The translations under genes were made by a program, and so were the position numbers. Shown here in pieces: positions 8,632 through 16,118 of a stretch of 64,000 nucleotides of DNA. The notes beneath the pieces are model-generated. The model ran no database searches. It worked only from the letters and a program-made list of their open reading frames with translations, and was not told the origin of the DNA. Numbering within the stretch: the stretch's first letter is position 1; each line of letters starts with the position of its first letter. Origin of the DNA: Gallintestinimicrobium propionicum (GTDB lineage: Bacteria > Bacillota > Clostridia > Lachnospirales > Lachnospiraceae); the NCBI RefSeq assembly GCF_025567525.1, contig NZ_JAOQJY010000009.1:69428-133427 (forward strand). The letters run 5' to 3'.

Positions 8632-9780
8632 TTATTTTCCCTCCTTCTTATCGTAATAGCGATAGCAGCTGACCTTGTGTGTTTCGGACAGGCTGATCTC
8701 GCAGGGGTATTTTCCATCGCATTCCGGACAGCGCATTTCGCAGCGGTCACGGAAATAGCAGTAATCCGGCATGTTGACCGGGTTCGGCACCTTGCCGGGG
8801 ATGGAATAAAGCTTATCGACCTTTTTGCCGATCACCGGTTTGGAAGCCATCAGACCGATTGTGTAAGGGTGGGAAGGATTCGCAAAAATCTCCTGTACCG
8901 TACCTTTTTCCACAACGCGTCCTGCATACATAACAACAACGTAATCCGCCATCTCTGCGATAACGCCCAGATCGTGGGTGATCAGCATGATGGAGGAATT
9001 GATTTTATTTTTCAAGTTGCGCAGAAGATCCAGAATCTGTGCCTGGATCGTTACGTCCAGCGCCGTCGTCGGCTCGTCTGCGATGATGATCTTCGGGTTA
9101 CAAGCCAGCGCCATTGCGATCATGACACGCTGACGCATACCGCCGGAGAGCTCGTGGGGATACATCTTGTAAACGCCTTCGCTGTTTGCAATACCGACCA
9201 TCTCCAAAAGCTCAATGGTACGGGCTTTGATCTCTTCCTTGCTCTTTCCTTCGCCGTCATGCAGCTCGATTACTTCTTCTACCTGTTCACCGATACGAAA
9301 AACCGGATTCAGGGAAGTCATAGGCTCCTGGAAAATCATGGACATATAATTGCCGCGCAGCTTCTGCATCTTCTCCATCGGAGTTTTTGCAATATCATAT
9401 GCCTTATCGCCCAGGTTTAAGCGGATCTGACCATCTACGATCTGCCCCTGGGGACGCTGCAGCAGCTGCATCAGGGATAAGCTGGTTACGGATTTACCGC
9501 AGCCGGACTCGCCTACGACGCCAACCGTCTTGCCGATAGGAACCTCAAAGCTTACGCCGTCAACGGATTTTACCGTTCCGACGTCTGTAAAGAAATAGGT
9601 ATGCAGATTATCAAATTCCACTGCATTTTCCGGATTGTGCATCTGTGTCAGATATTCCTGCTCCGGAACATTTTTACGCTTGTACTGTTTTTCATACTTA
9701 CCTGTAATCTTACGGTTCTCTCTGGAAATCCGTCTGGATTCTTTCGCGGAGAGATAGCCTTCCGGATGTTTTTTTGCCAT
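8632..9780 (-). CDS. oppD: Oligopeptide ABC transporter ATPase OppD, first system
   Basis: Second ATPase of the importer. The 382-residue product has Walker A GVVGESGCGKSVTS, signature LSGGMRQRVMIAMAL, Walker B IIIADEPTTALD and H-loop THDLG, plus the C-terminal cysteine motif YCYFRDRCEMRCPEC. Compared with the usual length of about 330 it has a basic, hydrophilic N-terminal extension of roughly 55 residues (rich in K, R and E, from KESRRISRENRK onward) before the ABC domain begins at NLHTYF. The OppD of the second system lacks this extension. It sits 16 bp after oppC. Confidence 0.94.
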   Translation of the reverse strand: MAKKHPEGYLSAKESRRISRENRKITGKYEKQYKRKNVPEQEYLTQMHNPENAVEFDNLHTYFFTDVGTVKSVDGVSFEVPIGKTVGVVGESGCGKSVTSLSLMQLLQRPQGQIVDGQIRLNLGDKAYDIAKTPMEKMQKLRGNYMSMIFQEPMTSLNPVFRIGEQVEEVIELHDGEGKSKEEIKARTIELLEMVGIANSEGVYKMYPHELSGGMRQRVMIAMALACNPKIIIADEPTTALDVTIQAQILDLLRNLKNKINSSIMLITHDLGVIAEMADYVVVMYAGRVVEKGTVQEIFANPSHPYTIGLMASKPVIGKKVDKLYSIPGKVPNPVNMPDYCYFRDRCEMRCPECDGKYPCEISLSETHKVSCYRYYDKKEGK

Positions 9781-9796
9781 AGCTGGTTCTCCCTCC

Positions 9797-11350
9797 TTAT
9801 CGTTTCATCTTCGGGTCGAACGCATCGCGCAGACCGTCGCCTACAAAGTTAAAGCCAAGTACTGTGATCAGCAGACAGATACCCGCCGGGATCCAGATAA
9901 ACCAGTAGTTGGTCATAACGTAAGCATTGTTGACGTCGTTGATGATGTTACCCCAGGATGCGAACGGGAACTTAACACCCAGACCTAAGAAGGAAAGGGT
10001 TGCTTCCGTAATGATCGTACCGCCAAGGCTCATCGTACAGGTTACGATCAGCTGCGGGATAACGTTCGGAACCAGATGACGGAAAATCCGCTTGGAAGCG
10101 CGGATACCGCAGGCTTCCGCGGCTGTCATAAATTCCTGCTCTCTCAGGGAAAGGATCTGTCCACGCACCAGACGTGCGATAGACGGCCAGCCCAGGAAAC
10201 CGAGAACCAGCATCAGATAAAGCATACGGATCTGGGGATCGAGCTGCATGGCATCCATCGCAGCACCCAGAATGATGATCAGGGGTGTGGACGGAATACA
10301 GTAGAAAATATCTACAATACGCATGATCAGGTTATCCACCCATTTTCCGAAGTATCCGGCGATACCGCCCAGCAGGATACCCAGGAACGCTTCAATAAAT
10401 ACAACGATAAATCCGATCACCAGAGATACACGGCCACCGTACATCAGACGGGTCAGCATATCCATACCGTTGGTATCGGTGCCGAGCCAGTGGGTTTTGG
10501 AGGGACCTGCATAACGGTCATACACATAGGTTTCCTTCGATTGCAGTACAGACCAGGTCTTGGAATCCGGTTTGTAAGTGATGGTGTAGGTGTATTCCTC
10601 ACCGTCTGCATCGGTGTATACAAATTCTTCGGTGTCGCTGTCGATGGCATCTGCCAGCTTTTCTTTAAAGTCACGGCTGATGACAACGCCGTTTTCCTTT
10701 GCCTGTACAACGAAGCGGCTGACATAACCGATCTCATCGCCGCCGGATAAAATGTTTCCATCTGCATCCATCGTATAATCCTGTCCGTCTGCAGTAAAAG
10801 CAGTTTCTCCGTTTGCATAGGCCTTTAACGCTTCATGCTTGACTGCGAAAGTCAATGTAGAAGCCTCTGCGCCGTCTGCAGCGTTTACGATGTCCTTTGC
10901 TGCGATTGCCAGCACTGTGCCGTTGCTCGAAATCAGATAAAGGTCTTCGCCCTCTTTCTCTACCTCATAGGTCACATCTTTATACTCAAAGCTTTCCGCA
11001 TTCTTGCCGATCGCAAGCATCAGCTGAGCCTGCAGAATGGAGCCAAACTCCTGTCCGTCATTGATCGTGTAACGCAGATCGTTATTTTTTACCACACCCA
11101 CATACTCTTTGTCCATGTGCGTGTAAGTATAGAACTGTTCATCCTGTCCGTAAGGGCTTACCAGACCGCCGATAAAGGAAAAGACAAACATAACGACCAG
11201 CATAGTCAAGCCAACTACTGCCAGTCTGTTTCGGAAAAACCGTTTTGCAACCAGTGCGCCGGGGGACAGCACTTTGACACGACGGTCGTCATTTAAGGAC
11301 AGTTCCTGCTCTATTTTTTCTTCTGTCGCTTTCTTTTCTTCCTGCATCAT
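9797..11350 (-). CDS. oppC: Oligopeptide ABC permease OppC with large extracytoplasmic insertion
   Basis: Membrane subunit forming the peptide channel with OppB. The 517-residue product keeps the OppC plan: cytoplasmic N-terminus, first helix about 42-62, then HWLGTDTNGMDMLTRLMYGGR at 287-307 and the permease domain with an EAA-type loop (EACGIRASKRIFRHLVPNV). Ordinary OppC is 300-340 residues. The excess is an acidic, non-hydrophobic block at about 70-280 inserted between helix 1 and the LGTD motif, predicted to lie outside the membrane. It contains repeated DADGEEYTYT-like beta-rich pieces. The second system's OppC has only a short segment there. Function of the insert is unknown. Confidence 0.93.
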   Translation of the reverse strand: MMQEEKKATEEKIEQELSLNDDRRVKVLSPGALVAKRFFRNRLAVVGLTMLVVMFVFSFIGGLVSPYGQDEQFYTYTHMDKEYVGVVKNNDLRYTINDGQEFGSILQAQLMLAIGKNAESFEYKDVTYEVEKEGEDLYLISSNGTVLAIAAKDIVNAADGAEASTLTFAVKHEALKAYANGETAFTADGQDYTMDADGNILSGGDEIGYVSRFVVQAKENGVVISRDFKEKLADAIDSDTEEFVYTDADGEEYTYTITYKPDSKTWSVLQSKETYVYDRYAGPSKTHWLGTDTNGMDMLTRLMYGGRVSLVIGFIVVFIEAFLGILLGGIAGYFGKWVDNLIMRIVDIFYCIPSTPLIIILGAAMDAMQLDPQIRMLYLMLVLGFLGWPSIARLVRGQILSLREQEFMTAAEACGIRASKRIFRHLVPNVIPQLIVTCTMSLGGTIITEATLSFLGLGVKFPFASWGNIINDVNNAYVMTNYWFIWIPAGICLLITVLGFNFVGDGLRDAFDPKMKR

Positions 11351-11364
11351 GCTCTCCTCCTTTC

Positions 11365-12351
11365 TTATGCAATCCGGACACGGGGATCAACCACCGCGTA
11401 CAAAATATCGGAAATCAGGTTTCCGGCAAGCGTCAGAACCGCCAGAAACGTCATATAAAACATGGAAAACGGAATATCGCCTGCTACCATCGCCTGATAA
11501 GAGGTATAACCGATACCGGGGATCGCAAACAGCGTTTCCGTGATCAGTGCGCCGGAAAACAATCCAGGCAGGGAACCGCCGACAACCGTAACGAGGGGAA
11601 TCAGGGTATTACGGAACGCATGGTGATAAATAACCTTTTTCTCGGAAAGTCCCTTTGCACGCGCGGTACGGATATAATCCGCATTTAATACTTCCAGCAT
11701 ATTTGTTCTCGTATAACGCATCAGGGAACCAACGGAAACGATCACCAGCGTGATGATCGGCAGAACGAGGTGATTTGCCTTATCGAGGAACTGCCCCCAG
11801 GAATCCAGCTGTGCATAGTTACGTCCCACCAGACCATATAAATCAAACCAGCCCAGCTTTACAGAGAACAGCAGCTTTAACAGCGTTGCAAAAAAGAAGG
11901 TCGGCAGGGAAATACCGATCAATGCACCCGCCGTAATCAGATAGTCCGCTCTGGAATACTGTTTGGTTGCAGCAATAACACCCAGCGGGATCGCAATAAT
12001 CAGCTCCAGCACGAAGGAAATCGCGCCCATAATAAAGGAAAGCCAGATAACTTCCTTAAATTTGTCCAATACCGGTACGGTATATTTCCAGCTGTCACCG
12101 AAGTTGCCCTTCAGCGCGTCGCCTACCCAGGTCAGAAAGCCGAGTACGATCGGTTTGTCCAGACCATAGGATGCATTTAACTGTTCCATCCATTCATCAT
12201 AGGATTTTGCACCTGCTCCCTGCGAAAGCTGCATCGCTCTCGTTTCCACAAAAGAGCCGGGAAGACATCTCATCAGAGTGTAAATGATGAAGGATACGCA
12301 AAATAAAATCACGACTGACAAAAGCAGTCTTTTGACAATATATTTCCGCAT
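11365..12351 (-). CDS. oppB: Oligopeptide ABC permease OppB, first system
   Basis: Channel subunit of the importer. The product begins MRKYIVKRLLLSVVILFCVS, the standard OppB start, with the first helix immediately following. A loop of about 60 residues precedes the permease core, which contains the EAA-like motif YIRTARAKGLSEKKVIYHHAFRN. It has 328 residues, normal for the family. The ATG at 12351 is chosen over an upstream in-frame start because the upstream part translates the palindromes between oppA and oppB and has no membrane character. It is separated from oppA by 175 bp and from oppC by 14 bp. Confidence 0.94.
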   Translation of the reverse strand: MRKYIVKRLLLSVVILFCVSFIIYTLMRCLPGSFVETRAMQLSQGAGAKSYDEWMEQLNASYGLDKPIVLGFLTWVGDALKGNFGDSWKYTVPVLDKFKEVIWLSFIMGAISFVLELIIAIPLGVIAATKQYSRADYLITAGALIGISLPTFFFATLLKLLFSVKLGWFDLYGLVGRNYAQLDSWGQFLDKANHLVLPIITLVIVSVGSLMRYTRTNMLEVLNADYIRTARAKGLSEKKVIYHHAFRNTLIPLVTVVGGSLPGLFSGALITETLFAIPGIGYTSYQAMVAGDIPFSMFYMTFLAVLTLAGNLISDILYAVVDPRVRIA

Positions 12352-12390
12352 AAAAAATTCTCCCTTTGTTCTTATCGATTCCCTTCTTCC

Positions 12391-12479
12391 GCTGTATATC
12401 AAGCGGCCGCCTGCTTCAGGCAGCTCCTTGATATACAGCATCGCCCCTGATCTCCTCCTTTGGAGGAAGATCAGGGGCA
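12391..12479 (-). promoter_or_regulatory. Two tandem hairpins between oppA and oppB
   Basis: Hairpin one pairs 12443-12458 with 12463-12478 (GCCCCTGATC arms around a TCCTCC/GGAGGA core). Hairpin two pairs 12391-12403 with 12427-12439 (GCTGTATATCAAG arms). Neither has a U-tract. Such structures after a binding-protein gene commonly stabilise its mRNA 3' end and lower expression of distal genes; that role here is inferred. Confidence 0.7.
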
Positions 12480-12526
12480 TAAGCCTGCAGTCTGTGCGTT
12501 TTAAGCTGCACAGAAATCGCCGTCGT

Positions 12527-14821
12527 TTAGTTTAACTCCAGCTTTTCAACTTCGCTCATCCAGCTCCAGTAAGGAGTCATATCAGGAGTCAGAGTGCTGA
12601 TGTTGATACGCTCGCTAGAGAAGATGTAGCATTCGCTTCTCTGGTAAACAGGAACTTCAACGCCCCAGTCCATGATAATCTCCATGGCTGCTTTATACAG
12701 GCTCTTTCTATATGTCTGGTCAACGGACTGACGTGCTGCAACGATCATTTCATCCAGTTCGGAATCGTTGATCTTGTAGTAGTTGGTTGCGCCCTTGCTG
12801 TGATACAGCTGATACATATCAGGGTCAGCGGTTGCGCTCCATGCTGCTACCCACATCTCAGCTACGCCGGACTGATAGGTCGAATACAGTTCAGATGCAA
12901 CTGCGATATCGTTTACCGTCAGGGTGAAGCCAATCTTTGCAAACGCGTCTGCCGCATTCTTTAACAGCAGGAAGGAAGGATGATCACCGGAGCCGCCTGC
13001 ACCGATGTTTACCTGGTAGCCAAGCTTAGCGCCTTCAGGAGCTGCTGTCAGCTTGCCGTCTTCTACGGTATAGCCAGCTGCTTCAAAGAAGCCAAGTGCT
13101 GCCTGTGCTGCTGCTTCATATTTCTCTTCTGCGCTCATGCCGTCGGTATAGATCGGATTGCCGTCTACGTCGGTAGAGTAAGCGATCTGATAACCGTCGT
13201 CTGTTACCTGAGGTGCTGCCCAGGAAGTATTGGAGATCGGGTAGTTGATAACGGAAGCGGAATCGCCATAGTAGGAATCAATACCCTCATCACGGTATAC
13301 TGCAAGGATGGTTGCAATTGCCTTACGCAGATCCTTGGACTGCTCGGATGCAGGATCGCTGCCAACCTTGATGTTGTCTGCGCTCATGGCAACATAGCCA
13401 TAACCAAGGAAGTCATACAAACGCAGCGTGATCACATCGCCGTCGAACTCTTCGCTGCCGCCGTTGTATTCCGTAATCTGGTTACGAACTTCGGTAGAGT
13501 AAGAAGGATCTGCGATATCGATGGTGCCAGACTCCACACCGACAACCTTATCGTCTTCCTGTGTTTCCAGGAAGTTCAGATGCTTGATCTTAGGCTCGCC
13601 CTGGAAGTAGCTCGGGTTGGAATCCAGATAAACAACACCGTTGCTGAATTCCTTGAAGGTGTAAGGACCAGCACCCATCGGAGCGGTGGTTACGGAACGA
13701 ACCTTGGAAAGATCACCCTTTTCAAAACCGAACTTGTTGTTGTCATAATCATACAGGGATGCATCGCCGTAGTAGCTCAGAGGAGCGATGGCAAAGGAAA
13801 GCTGATAGATCATGTTTGCGGAAACTTCGGTCGTTACAACTCTCATGCTGTAGTCGCCGGTCTTCTGGATACCTTCGATATAGTCTGCCGAATCACCGGT
13901 TTTTACACCAACAGTGGAGTAATTGTAAACATCTTCCGGAATCAGGTCAGACAGAGCAGAGCCTGCTGTCTCAGCTTCCATGGAAGAGAAGTTCCATCCA
14001 TACTGATCGCCGATAGCCATAAAGAAATCCTTTACTGTAGCGCCGTCAGCCAGTGTGAAGCCCCATCCGTCAGCCGCAGAAGCAACGTCGGTTGTGCCAT
14101 GGTTCTCTGCCATGTAATCAACGATTTCCTGTGCAAAGGCAGTACCGCCGTCATTGACTGCAGCCCAAAAAGCAGTCTGCTGATCTTCTGTCCACAGAGA
14201 GAAGTCTGTGTTGTCCTCGCCTGCTGCTGCGATCAGAGAAGACAGGGTTGCCATACCTTCCCGGTACTCATCCATGCCAAGGATCGGCTGGCTGTACAGA
14301 GTAGCAGAGCCGTCATAGGTAGGATCGCAATATACATACATGCTGAAAATTACATCATCAATTGTGATCGGTGTTCCGTCAGAGAAGGTCAGATCATCCC
14401 GAATAGTAACGTCATAATAAACGGAACCGTCGTCGTTCTGGGTCATCTCCAGATCAGAAGCGGTATAGTAGGTGTAGTCTGTTCCGTTGTAAGAACGGGT
14501 CTCACCTTCGATACCTTTCTCCACGATAGCGCCCTGTCTGTCAGCGCCTACCAGACCGATCTGGGTCATATCAACGATATGCTGATCTTCTGCGCTGGCT
14601 GCAAAGAACGGAGAGAATTTTCCCTCAAAATGTGCGCTGGATGCTACCAGAGTATCCGCGCCGCTTGCAGATGCACCAGCATCTGCTGTCTCTGTTGTGC
14701 CTTCCGTAGCAGGTGCAGTCTCTGTCTTGCCGGAGCCATTGCTGCTTCCGCAGCCAGCCAGAGAACCGGTCACCATGGTAAGCGCAAGCAGAGCTGCAAG
14801 AGCCTTGTTCGCCTTTTTCAT
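12527..14821 (-). CDS. oppA: Oligopeptide-binding lipoprotein OppA, enlarged
   Basis: Extracellular peptide receptor anchored by lipid. The signal peptide MKKANKALAALLALTMVTGS ends in lipobox LAGC with Cys24. A low-complexity T/E/A/S linker follows, then the SBP_bac_5 domain: FSDGTPITIDDVIFSMY near 155, APMGAGPYTFKEF in the middle, and the usual end with LYKAAMEIIMDWGVEVPVYQ. At 764 residues it is about 200 longer than common OppA. The extra length lies mainly between the YCDPTYDG region and VVTTEVSANMIYQL. It is the first gene of the operon, behind a strong promoter and a leader of about 200 nt. Confidence 0.94.
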   Translation of the reverse strand: MKKANKALAALLALTMVTGSLAGCGSSNGSGKTETAPATEGTTETADAGASASGADTLVASSAHFEGKFSPFFAASAEDQHIVDMTQIGLVGADRQGAIVEKGIEGETRSYNGTDYTYYTASDLEMTQNDDGSVYYDVTIRDDLTFSDGTPITIDDVIFSMYVYCDPTYDGSATLYSQPILGMDEYREGMATLSSLIAAAGEDNTDFSLWTEDQQTAFWAAVNDGGTAFAQEIVDYMAENHGTTDVASAADGWGFTLADGATVKDFFMAIGDQYGWNFSSMEAETAGSALSDLIPEDVYNYSTVGVKTGDSADYIEGIQKTGDYSMRVVTTEVSANMIYQLSFAIAPLSYYGDASLYDYDNNKFGFEKGDLSKVRSVTTAPMGAGPYTFKEFSNGVVYLDSNPSYFQGEPKIKHLNFLETQEDDKVVGVESGTIDIADPSYSTEVRNQITEYNGGSEEFDGDVITLRLYDFLGYGYVAMSADNIKVGSDPASEQSKDLRKAIATILAVYRDEGIDSYYGDSASVINYPISNTSWAAPQVTDDGYQIAYSTDVDGNPIYTDGMSAEEKYEAAAQAALGFFEAAGYTVEDGKLTAAPEGAKLGYQVNIGAGGSGDHPSFLLLKNAADAFAKIGFTLTVNDIAVASELYSTYQSGVAEMWVAAWSATADPDMYQLYHSKGATNYYKINDSELDEMIVAARQSVDQTYRKSLYKAAMEIIMDWGVEVPVYQRSECYIFSSERINISTLTPDMTPYWSWMSEVEKLELN

Positions 14822-15026
14822 GTGAATCCTCCTTTTTTTGAAAAAAACACCGTTTGCATCCTTTTTATTTCATGCAGATACACAGGAGTTTTTTTCTTAA
14901 AAATTGTACATTTGTTGCAGAATATACCGGTTCTCACAGCTTTTCCGCCCCTGTGATCGCCATACCTGCAGGTTGCATCGGCCCATTTTCTTTTCCTTTC
15001 GTCAAAGTACTAGCCAATGTTTAAAT

Positions 15027-15055
15027 ATATTACTATTTTTTTTGCTTTCTGTCAA
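15027..15055 (-). promoter_or_regulatory. Sigma-A promoter of oppA
   Basis: On the minus strand TTGACA (15050-15055) and TAATAT (15027-15032) are separated by exactly 17 bp. Transcription would start near 15020, leaving a leader of about 200 nt before oppA. No riboswitch was recognised in the leader. Confidence 0.82.
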
Positions 15056-15092
15056 TCCTATTCCGTGTCAAAAATACATTTTTCCGTCACAG

Positions 15093-15743
15093 TCACGCAC
15101 GTTTCCACGTGTATTTTTTAACGTTTTTTAAAAGTATAAGTGCGGCAGTGCCCATAACTACTTCTATTAGAAGGAACGGAATGGAGAATAAAATTTTGTT
15201 GCTGTGACGCGTTAATTCAACAAGTTCTCCTATGACGGACACTCCTGCTGCTGCGATGCAGACTCCGCTGCGCAGCGATATTTTGCACACTGTCTGCTGA
15301 TAAACGTATTCCCGAAGCGGATATTCCTTGCCCAAAAGCCTTGCACATGCCCACGCGAGGCTGCAGGCTGCCGCCAGCTGCACTGCATATGGAAGCAGCA
15401 CGAAAATGCTTCCCTGTAATCCCACCGACGGTACGCAGCCTGCGGCGATCGTCAGCAGGATGACCGCAATTCCGGCTGCCGCCATCGCGGTGGATTGTTT
15501 TTTCCACTCTTTTTCTGACAGTTCACAGGCATATCGACTGCCCTCGTATTGATAGTCACCGTTTTGTGTTTTCCTGAAATCGTCCAGATAGGCCCGGCGG
15601 CGATGGGATTTTGTAGAAGACTGGGCGTCTGCTTCTTTGGGCGAAGCAGCCCCCGGAGCCTTGGCAAACTTGGATTCTGTGACTTTAGAAGGCTCCGAGT
15701 CCGTTTTTTTAGGGGGTATATTTCTCTGATTATTTGAAGTCAT
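15093..15743 (-). CDS. Hypothetical membrane protein, four predicted helices
   Basis: No family recognised. The 216-residue product has a charged N-terminal half rich in K, S and P (residues 1-80, including SHRRRAYLDDFRKTQNG and DYQYEG) and four hydrophobic segments in the second half, about 86-105, 113-132, 155-175 and 183-204. The ATG at 15743 is preferred to the upstream candidates because AAAGGATGG lies 8 nt before it. It sits alone between the two opp systems on the same strand, and the oppA promoter begins just beyond its 3' end. The topology suggests a cytoplasmic N-terminus. Confidence 0.7.
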   Translation of the reverse strand: MTSNNQRNIPPKKTDSEPSKVTESKFAKAPGAASPKEADAQSSTKSHRRRAYLDDFRKTQNGDYQYEGSRYACELSEKEWKKQSTAMAAAGIAVILLTIAAGCVPSVGLQGSIFVLLPYAVQLAAACSLAWACARLLGKEYPLREYVYQQTVCKISLRSGVCIAAAGVSVIGELVELTRHSNKILFSIPFLLIEVVMGTAALILLKNVKKYTWKRA

Positions 15744-15813
15744 GTTGAAATCCATCCTTTGTTTTGATTTTATCATTGCAATTCCTTGCTGTCATTTATT
15801 AATAATTCTATAG

Positions 15814-15917
15814 TTGACAAGATCATTTTTTTATTTTATCATAACCATATGAAACGGGTTTTGCGACCGTGAGACTGACTCAGAGCAGTCCAGACGGGGT
15901 GCTCGTTTCTTTTTTTG
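15814..15917 (+). ncRNA. Candidate short RNA with own promoter and terminator
   Basis: On the plus strand TTGACA (15814-15819) and TATCAT (15837-15842) are spaced by 17 bp. A start near 15849 would give an RNA of about 65-70 nt. It can form ACGG...CCGT, GACTG...CAGTC and finally GAGCA...TGCTC followed by GTTTCTTTTTTT. No ORF with a ribosome site is present and no minus-strand gene overlaps it. No known RNA family was recognised. The support is promoter geometry plus a terminator-like end. Confidence 0.4.
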
Positions 15918-15996
15918 TTCACCGCCATCTCCTTTATACTCAGTGCGTATATTCTATCACACTTCTTCCAAATGGCAACCTCCAGTTTCCGGGAGC

Positions 15997-16033
15997 AAAA
16001 AACCGGCAGGCATTTTTCAATGTCCGCCGGTTC
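15997..16033 (-). terminator. Terminator downstream of the second opp operon
   Basis: Minus strand: AACCGGCGG, a loop ACATTGAAAAATG and CCTGCCGGTT followed by TTTTTTG. The opposite strand also has a T-run, so it may act in both directions. It lies about 85 bp past the oppA2 stop. Confidence 0.85.
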
Positions 16034-16044
16034 TCTTTTTTATG

Positions 16045-16075
16045 ACAATAGAATACTCGCAGAGCATTCTATTGT
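16045..16075. repeat. Hairpin repeat, ACAATAGAAT family, copy 2
   Basis: Arms ACAATAGAATA/CATTCTATTGT around CTCGCAGAG. It is placed between the oppA2 stop and its terminator, so it would be part of the mRNA 3' end. Confidence 0.85.
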
Positions 16076-16118
16076 ATATGCAATTTTCACTGCCATGCAA
16101 TGTGCCGCAGCAATTAAC

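Noticed and set aside
12980..14956. Open frame of 658 codons on the plus strand opposite oppA
   Set aside because: It is the complement of a strong lipoprotein gene with promoter and ribosome site, its product is cysteine- and valine-rich with no recognisable domain, and it has no ribosome site.
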